The notes beneath the pieces were generated by a model. That model was given only the letters and a program-made list of their open reading frames with translations, did not search any database and was not told the origin of the DNA. Both the position numbers and the translations under genes were made by a program. A stretch of 18,656 nucleotides of DNA from Paraglomus occultum (taxonomy: Eukaryota; Glomeromycota; Glomeromycetes; Paraglomerales; Paraglomeraceae): positions 1-18,656 of the forward strand of contig CAJVPJ010000708.1 in NCBI GenBank assembly GCA_910592205.1, given 5' to 3'. This document shows, piece after piece, positions 9,470 through 18,295 of this stretch (positions are counted from its first letter, which is position 1; the number at the start of each line of letters is the position of its first letter).

Positions 9470-11992
9470 TGTTAGTTAAGAATAATCAAAATCAGGCAAT
9501 TGACGATTTGATCAAAACTAGTCGTAAAGAATGGATTTCTTATTCGCAAATAACCAACCTCGAATCAACTCAAACTGACAACATTTACTGCGCTATCCGC
9601 AAGCAAGCGGGTGATAATGGTAGAGTTAGCGAAAGCAAGATAATGTTACTACTAGTTGGAAGCAAAGAGACATTTACACCAACACTAGTAAGTGAGCTTA
9701 CCAGAATATACTCGCTTCCAACAGACGAATACAACGAGGATGTCAGTCACTTTAGACGATATAAGAAATGGCTTGAGAAACGCAACGAACTCATAATCGG
9801 ATTTACCGTGTATGACAATAATTACTACATGGTTGCGAATAAACTCTTTTACTACTGTTATTCCCGATATGGATTTTGCACTGCATGCAAGATACTTCGA
9901 TGTAGCCCTGTGTGGTGCGTCTGCGGACATAAAGAGTTATCTGCCGAATGGACCAGCAATGATAAGCAACTCGATGATCTTATTAAGAAATCTCAAGTAC
10001 AAACAAACTCGGCAAATGAGGCCTATTTGGAGTGGATTCCATTTGATTGTATTGATGATATGCGAGATGGATATGCATACTTGTATGGTATACCTATTAC
10101 GGGTGGTTATGCGGTAGTTAAATTGATTACACTCGAGACGGTTGATTTATCTTATGATAAGGTAAGTATTCAATTACGACTACAATATGTTAATCTGTTG
10201 CATTGATAAAAGTTGACTTGTGTATAAATTTACGTAATTAGCATTCAGATATTCTCACCACAAATGTTTGGATTACTGTCGGGTTTACATACCATGCAAG
10301 TAAACGGCAGTATTGTCTCGTAATAGACTTTGGAGAGGTTGGCTTCTGTCTGGCATGCACAAAACGGTTAGAGCCCAAGATAAAAGCATTCTGTTATCGT
10401 TGTAAAACGTCAAGACCTCTTGATTGGACTACAGGCACCAAGTCGCTGGACTCGTTTATAACAGAGTCATGGAAAAATACAAAGAATGTAGATAATGTTT
10501 ACATACAATGGATGAATACTCTCTGTTGACTAATATACAAGAAGTGACATTATTATGCCACGGAGGCACACATATAGCAAATTGGTTTGATGTGATAACA
10601 AATGAATTGACACGAGTGGTGCTCAAAAAGGTAGCTGACGGGCAGCATGCTCAGTGCTTTGATTTTTATCAGGTAAACTATTTTCCATCTCACCGATAAA
10701 AGAATACTAAAAGTTTTTGCGTTGACATTAAATTTGTATTTGTTTGCTGGCATAGCTGACTGAAGATTATCCAGAGATATTGACTCCAGACAATATTTGG
10801 GTTATTGGTATCACCCAAGAACCAATTACAAATGACTATTTTTTGGTGCTCTACCATGACATACGTGCACTATTGAACAGAGTTATGCTGGTTAATAATG
10901 GCACGTTTAAGTATATGTCTTACACTGACTTTGATGAAATTGAGAAAATTGGATCTGGTGGCTATGGGACAGTCTATACTGCTAAATATAAGAAACATTT
11001 GGAGCAGCACATGCCAGAAATTGTTGTCCTCAAACGTTTCAAGTTTTTTGATCAAGTGTCAGAATTATTTATTTCTGAGGTAAGCAATATTAATATTCGA
11101 TAGTATAAATTAGGATGGCATGTATTTATTTGACTCTGTATTATTTTAATAGTTTAGAAACCACATCAAGTGTGTGAATGGCAGTTTTTTATTCCTTGCA
11201 ATTTATGGGGTGACGCAAGACCCAGAAACAAAAGAGTACATTATTGTTATGCAATACGCTAATAATGGTAGTCTCTTGTCTTATTTGGGTCAAGATATTA
11301 ACAAATTGACGTGGAAGGTGAAATTAGAGTATTTGGGAGATATCATAGTCTACCTGTGCGTTATCCATGGTAAAGGAATTGTGCATTGTGATCTTCATGG
11401 CGGAAACATAGTTTTGCATGACAGAGGGTCCGAGTTCCAATTAAATCGCTCGTATATTTGCGATCTTGGTCTTTCACGATCGGCGAATTCTCACAAGTCG
11501 AAATCAACGGTTCAAGGCGTTTTGCCCTTTATCGCGCCAGAAGTCTTTTCCACTCGCAAATTTACTCGGAAATCAGACATATATTCTTTTGGTATCATCA
11601 TGCATCTGGTTGCCACTGGTGAACCACCTTTTAGAGACAGGCAGTTCGATAGAGATCTAGTATGCGATGTTTTGAGTGGACTGCGACCACCGATGCCCGA
11701 TTCAGCACCAGAGGAATACAAGAAACTCGCTGAGCAGTGTTGTGATGCTGATCCTGATAAGCGTCCAGATGCGGATTCACTTTGGAATTATATCAATAAC
11801 CTCATTCAAGAGATAGGCAAGGACAATTCTGATAAGACTGTATGGAATGACGTTTATTATAATGGTGATGTAAGACCATTATCATGCTTCGAGAAAGAGA
11901 ATAAATATTCTAGTATGCTCTTGCCTGCTGGAGATATGCTTAAGCTGAGAATCGGGTACGATTCAGCAGCAGGTATGAAGATTATGCATTGA
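9466..11992 (+). CDS. Kinase with three tandem degenerate N-lobes and one complete catalytic domain (frameshifted)
   Basis: Exons are 9466-10161, 10242-10672, 10756-11079 and 11153-11992, with all introns phase 0 (80, 83 and 73 nt). About 763 codons are represented if a one-base loss near 10511 is bridged. The order is: degenerate N-lobe A (9496-9849); cysteine segment (9877-9924); degenerate N-lobe B (9970-10161 plus 10242-10331); CxxC-x11-CxxC segment (10347-10403); degenerate N-lobe C (10443-10672 plus 10756-10860); then a complete kinase. The complete domain has IGSGGYGTV, the VVLK lysine, YGVTQDPETKEYIIVMQYA, HCD in place of HRD with Asp and Asn kept (IVHCDLHGGN), DLG in place of DFG, APE, and SDIYSFGII. 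It is therefore plausibly active. The linkers WTSND...LDDLIKKSQ and EWIPF match the module seen in Glomeromycotina kinase families. The start is the first in-frame ATG. In the third N-lobe the reading frame breaks: one frame ends at TGA 10527-10529 (327 aa), while a second opens at ATG 10508 (442 aa to the end). The catalytic half may thus be made separately, or the gene is decaying, or the base loss is an assembly error. Confidence 0.8.
9496..11260 (+). repeat. Four homologous kinase N-lobe units (three degenerate, one intact)
   Basis: Units align by pattern. The pre-loop linkers are LDDLIKTS / LDDLIKKSQ / LDSFITESW. The Trp-anchored strand reads KEWISYSQITNL / EWIPFDCIDDM / IQW..DEYSLLTNI / YMSYTDFDEI. 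The beta3 lysine region reads MLLLVGSKE / YAVVKLITL / RVVLKKVAD / IVVLKRFKF. The beta4-beta5 region reads ELIIGFTVYDNNYYMV / WITVGFTYHASKRQYCLV / WVIGITQEPITNDYFLV / LAIYGVTQDPETKEYIIV. Only the last unit keeps a glycine loop. The last three are each split by a phase-0 intron in the alphaC region, while the first is uninterrupted. Confidence 0.7.
10505..10530 (+). other. Single-base frameshift in the third N-lobe
   Basis: Exon 2 reads in frame through NVYIQW (Trp at 10509-10511) and then meets TGA at 10527-10529. The homologous continuation (DEYSLLTNIQEV) lies in the frame that begins with G10511, equivalent to loss of one G after TGG. Bridging it makes exon 2 exactly 144 codons and keeps Trp-to-Ile spacing equal to the sister units. 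No usable GT..AG intron removes the break. The site is not a long homopolymer. Confidence 0.7.
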
Positions 11993-12062
11993 TTTATAAT
12001 AGAGTCAACGCACAATATTAATACCGTCTCTTTTTCTATAATTTAGTAACTCAAAACTTTGA

Positions 12063-12068
12063 AATAAA
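12063..12068 (+). terminator. Polyadenylation signal AATAAA of the tandem N-lobe kinase gene
   Basis: A canonical AATAAA lies 71 bases after the TGA at 11990-11992, in AT-rich sequence. It is the first good match downstream on the plus strand. Confidence 0.5.
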
Positions 12069-14387
12069 ACTGTAGTTTACTAAACCAGTTTATTCAAAGA
12101 TTTATCCCTTCCGATTGCGTGTTTATAACTATCATGGCTGTCTGTCCGTAGTTAGAAAAACTTTGACGATTTTTACATACAAAAAATTGATACTGTAGTC
12201 GTCGTCGTATTGTGGTTTTCGTTAAAATTAATATTTAAATTTAATAAATGAAATATTAATTAGTATTGAATTTTCAGCTGCATGCAATAAATTAGACAGC
12301 AAATGGGGAGTACAAACTGTAGAGGGGAAGGGCGATAAACTGTGGAAACACGATAAGAATAATATCGGTTTTTTTGAAGACATTCTTTAGAAAATGAATA
12401 CAACTGTGATACAAATTCTATTGTCGTTCAACTGACAAGAATTCGACCAATAGTAATAAATCGACGCCATCACATCATATGTGTTACCATCACGGAGATC
12501 GCTTGCCGAGATAAGGATTGTATCCCGGCATGTTATATGTAATTATTAATATGTTAATAACGCCCAATAAAATATATAGTCAAACAGACCACATTCTGAT
12601 TGTATGGATTTTACCAAATTGAATTTTTCGGAAAAATTCCGTTCGGATAAAGCATCTTTGCCCGTTAGTAAGACGGGAGTCTTGGCTCTATATAACACAA
12701 AATCGTTTAAAGAAAAGAAAGCCTAGCTGCAAACGTTTTTGATAGCTACATAAGCAATTCAACTGTTACGTAAATCTGTAGTACTGTTTTTTGACAAGTC
12801 AATTGCAAGATACGCATAGTTTCAGATTTCTCTAGTCCGCAAGCCTAACTCTCGGGAACGTTGCTTCTCAAATCAACTTGTCTTGGCATTGCTTCCAATA
12901 ATCTGATCAAACTTATATCTCTCTCGTCGTATATAAGTGGAACAGAACGTGATCTGGCATTCGCAGTTTTATTGGCTAGAATACAATTCGACCAATAAAT
13001 ATTTGTGAGAAATTTGCCCCCGCTTTAAACATGTCCCGTTTTGAACAATCAACATCATGTTCCCACGCACAATGATTGCAATTATTTCAGCTCACAAGTA
13101 TTTGCTTCTTTCCCAATCTATTATCTTAACATACAACTCTATAAGTGATATTTGATAGGAAAACTCTGGTCTACTACTACTATCCCGTTTGTCTTCTGCT
13201 TGTAAGTTACGGATAATATACTAGCATTAGTCTGGGAGATTTTAGCGATAACTTTGTCCTGTTTGTGACACCATAGTTATGCATGGCTTTTTCAAAAAGG
13301 CAAATATTTATGTGAGACACGGGGGTGATCTTTGTTATAGTAATTACTTATTATAAAAGGTTATTGTTGTTCTACTTTCCAAAAAAAAAAATCCCGCTTA
13401 AGCAACGGCGAAGCTGTCAAATAAAGATCGCAAGTCGTCATTATAAGAACAGATCTCTGAAAGCATTATATCATTTCCAAGTATCCAAATGATTACAGTT
13501 GTAAATAAACTACTTATCTGTTACGTAAAGAAGAAAAAAGAATTCAATATCGATTGTCATCTTTTGGGCCTTCCAAATAAGATGACACACCCCCCCTGAG
13601 GCGCTATCGCGGCATCGGGTTATCAATTTTTTGTGGCTTTGCTAATATACCGTTTATCAAGCTTGAAGAATTAGCACATATTCATATCTTTTGCCTTAGT
13701 AGATTCCTTATCCGTCGAACATGCATATCTGATTATGATGGACCAATAAACATCCTCCATCAGCAGCCAACCCTCCGGTTGATAAAGATGCATGTTCTAT
13801 GACGGATTAGGATTTCGTTTTTGTGGCAAAAGGACGATTCCCCTATCTAATATAATGCTTATCCCAATTATTAAATGAGTATCGTTATTAAATCAGGTCA
13901 ATTTTTTTTACGCCCTGTTCGCTGTTCGCCGATTTATGCAAGATAAGGGAATGTTTTTTTCTAGAAACTTAAAAATGACCGTACCATTTATATAAAAACA
14001 AATTGCAAATCAACTACCCTAAACAAAGGGCTGTGTTTGACCTATGATCAAATGTGGTTAACACTTTTGTGGCATTCTTTATTTAGATCAACAATCTCAT
14101 GATTGGACATGCAATATATAGATTACATCAACATGTGCTCAATGCTAATAAACACAAAAAGATCGCACTTCGCAGTTTCCATATCACAACAATAATAGAT
14201 AGATGTGCACTTTGAGATTAGATTTATCAACCATCTCATCGTTACGATGCACAGAATACTGGATTTAGTCAGCAAATAAGGCTACTGGGTGAATCGGAAT
14301 ATAACTGACATTATCTCGCAGAGAGTGTTGAATGAATGATTTGTGTAAAGGAATCATTGGCTGAAACCGAACTAAACCAGCCATCAT
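12069..14387. other. Long intergenic region; no supported gene
   Basis: About 2.3 kb without an open frame of note on either strand. It holds a large imperfect inverted repeat (13688-13832), a repeated 13-mer AATTCGACCAATA at 12440-12452 and 12985-12997 (each containing a CCAAT-like box), TATA-like sequences near 12689 and 12930, and a run of A at 13380-13391. The TATA-like sites could mark non-coding transcription, but nothing confirms it. Confidence 0.45.
13688..13832. repeat. Large imperfect inverted repeat (hairpin-forming), 61-nt loop
   Basis: Three blocks on the left pair with three on the right: 13688-13695 (cttttgcc) with 13825-13832, 13705-13716 (tccttatccgtc) with 13801-13812 at one mismatch, and 13717-13726 (gaacatgcat) with 13788-13797. 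That gives 29 of 30 paired positions over the blocks, with internal loops between them. It may be a decayed MITE, a structured RNA, or a regulatory cruciform. Confidence 0.6.
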
Positions 14388-14395
14388 TATATAAG
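14388..14395 (+). promoter_or_regulatory. TATA box candidate (distal) of the DUF3712-like gene
   Basis: TATATAAG lies about 200 bases upstream of the ATG at 14594. A second match, TATAAATA at 14462-14469, is about 125 bases upstream. Either could position transcription. Confidence 0.4.
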
Positions 14396-14461
14396 AGAGT
14401 AACAAACACACAAGTGGTAACTCACGCCATCCTCTTGGCTTTGCGAAACTTCATTCATCTC

Positions 14462-14469
14462 TATAAATA
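14462..14469 (+). promoter_or_regulatory. TATA box candidate (proximal) of the DUF3712-like gene
   Basis: TATAAATA, a close match to the consensus, lies about 125 bases before the start codon and is followed by pyrimidine-rich sequence. Confidence 0.4.
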
Positions 14470-14593
14470 CATACACTCTCGTCTAAATCAAAGAATTACC
14501 AGAGTTTTATAACTGAAATTCAAATCACATCCGACTTGTTACGCTCACTCATTTTCTTAATCATACACAAGGACAGGAATCAAGATTCCAATC

Positions 14594-15576
14594 ATGACAC
14601 ACCACTATAGGAACCAACGCATATGTTTCGGCGTCCTCTTTTCATCGTTTATACTTGCCGGCTTAGTGTGCCTGGTCCTGTTGGCGATAGTCCATCCTCC
14701 ACTAGCAGAAGGCGTCGTCAAAAATTCTTCTTATTCCATATCCAAGCTGTCCATCACGCCCGATTCCGCAACGTCCGCATCGATATCGATGACCGGTGAA
14801 TTCGACGCTGGCCGAGATGGAGATGTCACGTTTACGAAAGCCGTCGTTTTCTCGGTCGACCAAGTAGACATTGGGAGCGTTGAACTCGATCCGATCTCTG
14901 TTACCAATGATAAAGGGACAATCGACGATCAAGACAAGACTTTGGCTATCACCAATTCAACTGCCCTGGGCGTTTTGGTACACAAGATATTGACTGACAA
15001 AGAGGTCGAAGTTACAGGCACAGGCATTGTTACTGTCCGCGCAATCGGAATAAATAGAGATGGGATTAGTATTGAAAGCCCGTTCAAGTTCAATGGTGAG
15101 TATATTTATCGAAATCGTTCAAGGCAATCTGTTTTGCGAAAAGCAATCACGCATTAAATTCTATGCCCGATTTCATTTTTTCCCTTTAATCAGGTGCCGA
15201 CAACTTTGCTTCTTCGACAGCAACCGCCTCTGTAACAAACACAACCATCACCATCACTCTCACGCTTCAAAACCCATCATCACTCTCACTTTCTCTCACC
15301 GCAATCTCGTTTGATTTATCATACAACTCGGCCGTAATCTCTTCCCTCAATTCAACATCTCCGGTATCTATTTCAGCAAACAGTCCCACGACAATCTCAC
15401 TCGCAGGAAACCTGGCATCAGGTGCGGCTGCAGATGATTTCAAAGCAAAATTGGCAGGTGGTGGTGCATCAGCAACCTTGACGACTACGAGTGCTGCAGT
15501 TACTGGAAAAGAAGACGGTTGGGTGAAGGCAGGTTTTACGGGTGTTAACGTTACCGTCACGATTAGCGCAAAATGA
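14594..15576 (+). CDS. Type II membrane protein with DUF3712/LEA14-like beta domains
   Basis: Two exons, 14594-15095 and 15194-15576, join in phase 1 (AATG/GTGAGT donor, TTTAATCAG acceptor) to predict 294 aa. A short basic N terminus (HHYRNQR) is followed by a hydrophobic helix at about residues 11-33, giving an N-in signal anchor. The rest is Ser/Thr/Val-rich beta sequence with several Asn-X-Ser/Thr sites (KNSSYS, TNSTAL, TNTTIT, LNSTSP, NVTVT), which fits a lumenal, vacuolar or cell-surface side. Two successive halves have the strand pattern of fungal DUF3712 / LEA14-type domains: one includes LSITPDSATSASISMTGEF, the other runs from the exon junction to the C terminus (ITITLTLQNPSS, TISLAGNL). 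Such proteins are known from fungal vacuole and cell-surface membranes, but their biochemical activity is mostly undefined. Family assignment rests on pattern recognition without a search. Confidence 0.8.
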
Positions 15577-16985
15577 GGAATGTGTGGGCAGATTGATTCG
15601 CGCGCGACGGGAATGGGATGGGGGTCATCTAAGGAAGGAAACTACTGCAAGCTGATTGTATAAAGGCTATTATTGATATCATTGACATTTATTGACATTT
15701 ATTGACATTATTAACGTTTATGGGACATTGTTTTATCCAAGTCTGGTATTATTTCTATAATCTCTTTTAATTTACTTTACCGCACGTTCTTTTGAACAAG
15801 TTTATTTGTACTCATATATACGAACATATACATACATATACACGTACAAATTCTCCGATATACTATATAAATAAATTATATAACGTAGAATCAGAATATT
15901 AAATATCTACACGTCTTGTAAATGGGTAAATAAACAGAAATCACGCATCTGTGCGTCTATTCCTTACCTGCAAATTCTCATGAAATGCACAATGACGCTC
16001 AACCCGTGTGATGCATCGAATCGGTGATATACTGTAATTCCTGTTAATATTAACGAGTTGCATGTGGCAAACCAGTTTATTGTGGCGTTCCGGATTTTAA
16101 TCTTATTGGAGAGGTGTCAAACCAGAAAAGGGTAATCCGTTGTCACGTGTGTTAAAGATAAGCTTTTCGGCTAAACAAATAAGGAATGGAACCATTTCAT
16201 GAACAATATGATCTGATGAAGAAGTTGGGCGTGGCGTTATGCCAGCAGGAAATTTGTGCATCAATTAAAAGGAGAAAGCTTTGAGACGTGATACGTGCAA
16301 ATTAGATCTTATTCGACTCCTCCTTTCTACTAATCTTGTTGCATGCAATTATAGGGAATGTATGTTAATCTTAAAATACAGAAGTTGTAAGAACACAAAG
16401 CGATTACGTTCGTTTTATTCTCCGGTTCAATAATTATACAGTATTCAAGCGTGTATATTATTAACACTTTGTCTATGCCTCGTGACAACCGGACAATGTC
16501 CATCGATTGCAGGCTACGAGACATGTGCCTCAACACTCGGAAACATATAGTTTTGATTGGAAAAACCGTTCACCAAATTAATCGTAGATTTAAAATTCAG
16601 TGATATTCGCATCGATTCAAAAATGGCGTTTCTCGATATTCAATAATCAAATTTTGTGATTTAAAACAAATACGTATATTTATCAGTTGGCATAAATACA
16701 GCAAACATTAAAGTTCACTTCTTTGAGTCTCGATCTTCATGGAAACTGTAGTCGGTGTAGGCAGAAAAAGTTTTATTTGTCGGCCCGTACATAGATTGTC
16801 GACGCGGGGTCCGTATTATTTAAACTACCATAAAAGGATAACTTTGGAAGAATATTTGTCGGCACTAAAGACAAGAATTAATATACAACCATTTATGTTT
16901 TGCGCAGTATTCGTAATAATGATTTAAGTATGTATATAAATCTGGAATTATTTGGTGACGCAAATTATATGCCATGAACAAATTA
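15577..16985. other. Intergenic region, no supported gene
   Basis: It begins with the 3' UTR of the DUF3712-like gene; an AATAAA is near 15870, with CA/TA-rich sequence before it. A perfect-to-near-perfect decamer repeat lies at 15681-15710. Open frames at 16330-16536 (minus) and 16739-16927 (plus) are under 70 codons with no recognizable features. A CACGTG-containing stretch lies near 16144. Confidence 0.45.
15681..15710 (+). repeat. Three tandem copies of a decamer (attgacattt)
   Basis: Positions 15681-15690 and 15691-15700 are identical and 15701-15710 differs only in the last base. It lies about 105 bases downstream of the DUF3712-like stop codon, so it is probably in the 3' UTR. Confidence 0.8.
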
Positions 16986-17096
16986 CAGTCGAACCTCATT
17001 ATACCGAACTTCTATGGCAAATTTAACCAAATTTACTAGTTATGCCAAATTTCTACTTTATGTTCGCGACCTCTTCGTTATAACGAGGTTCGACTG
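16986..17096. mobile_element. 111-bp MITE with pogo/Tigger-like terminal inverted repeats and TA target duplication
   Basis: The left end CAGTCGAACCTCATTATACC and the reverse complement of the right end, CAGTCGAACCTCGTTATAAC, match at 21 of the first 23 positions. TA dinucleotides flank both sides (16984-16985 and 17097-17098). There is no coding capacity. The end sequence and TA target are typical of Tc1/mariner-superfamily pogo/Tigger elements and nearly match the truncated end at 1-73, so a related autonomous element probably exists elsewhere in this genome. Confidence 0.85.
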
Positions 17097-17243
17097 TATG
17101 CAGAACAGAATTTGTCAGTCAAAGCATAACACATGAATTACGTTGTCAAGTGAGCAATACGCAATGCGCAATATAGAAATAATAGACTTAATTCTGAGAA
17201 TAATAATCGTAAGGTCTACTACCACTGTTGCTCAGCAGTACGG

Positions 17244-17253
17244 TATATAAAAA
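17244..17253 (+). promoter_or_regulatory. TATA box candidate of the multi-pass membrane gene
   Basis: TATATAAAAA lies about 205 bases upstream of the ATG at 17458 and about 150 bases downstream of the MITE. A CTCCTCCTCC pyrimidine tract follows, as is common near fungal transcription starts. Confidence 0.45.
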
Positions 17254-17457
17254 CAAACGCTTTTCCTCCTCCTCCACACTGCTACTACCGTTACTTAGTT
17301 TCAATTGAATGACCCTGCATACTGCTAACCAATTATCGTTGCCAGACGATCCACAAAATAAAGAGTGTTAAATAAGTTCGTGCAACGCTCAATTTTCTTT
17401 ATATATACGTTGACGTTTTTTGAAGAATCAATTTAAATAAAACATAACAAATACGAA

Positions 17458-18295
17458 ATGCCTGGTAAGCTTAATTTACATCTTATTAACAACGTCAACG
17501 AATGAGCATAATAGTAAGCTACTTAATTATTTAGACTACAGACCGATAGCGAAAGAAATATCTTGTTATGGATTACCATACGGATTATTTGGAGTTGGTA
17601 GCTGGTTTTTTGCTCTTATATGTACTATGAGAACGTTCGCAAAACCTTCAAAAAAACGGAGTTTGCTACGATCAGCCATCAAACTTGTCATGACATTAGG
17701 GCCAGTTATTTCATCATGTTTTACATGTAACGGAAATTGGGTTTTTATACTTATGGCGCTCGGAAAATTTGGTCCAGAAGCTCTCAAGCAGCTTAAAACA
17801 CGCATTGTCATTTCCAAAAGCGATCCAGATAAAAACGAAAAAGCAAATAAACGACTTACTGGTACCATGAGGTGGTTCGCCGCCTTTACGACTATTTCCC
17901 TGTGTCTTGCCGGCTGGGCAGCTTTGGTTACGTTTGTCGTCATGTTACCCTCGGATGATCATGATCCCAAATGGACTGTGTGGATGAGCGTAATTATTTC
18001 TGCTATAATTTTTATATTAGTTCTATTTTGTATATCCATGTGCGTAGAACGTTGTTTAAAAGCTATGGGGTTGAATGAAGACGTTTGCAGCATTGCGGTA
18101 GCTTACGCTATTGCTGCTTCCCATGTCGTCTTTTCGCATATAATTCTCGCTGACCTTTACAAAAATTGGTATGGAATTCCACCTGATGTGTATCAGAAAG
18201 TAACAGCAATCATATTCGCTATTGGAATAAACATAGAATTTTTTGAAATATTAGAGTCTTGGTATGATAATATTACCTCTCAATCTGACTCTTAA
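17458..18295 (+). CDS. Multi-pass membrane protein of unknown function with a 7-nt first coding exon
   Basis: Exon 1 is ATGCCTG (17458-17464). A 70-nt intron with donor GTAAGC and acceptor ATTATTTAG follows, and exon 2 is 17535-18295, giving 255 aa in phase 1. The spliced start reads MPDYRPIAKEISCYG. The unspliced message would stop after 15 codons, so splicing is required. An internal ATG at 17627 is less likely to be the start because the 31 upstream residues contain a convincing membrane helix (YGLFGVGSWFFALICT). Further hydrophobic segments fall near residues 52-85, 115-140, 155-180, 190-215 and 222-245, giving roughly six passes, with a basic loop (KPSKKR) after the first. Acidic and Trp-containing motifs lie near the C terminus (EFFEILESWYDN). 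I do not recognize the family. A transporter, channel-like or organelle membrane role would be a guess. Confidence 0.75.

Noticed and set aside
10493-10546. Small intron as the explanation for the frame break in the third N-lobe
   Set aside because: The available GTAGAT...ACAAG and nearby pairs do not restore the downstream frame and place the branch sequence too close to the acceptor.
16330-16927. Two short ORFs (minus 68 codons, plus 62 codons)
   Set aside because: No features beyond an open frame; not distinguishable from random.
17566-17943. 125-codon minus-strand frame opposite the multi-pass gene
   Set aside because: The plus-strand frame has coherent membrane helices and a supported intron; the minus frame is its shadow.
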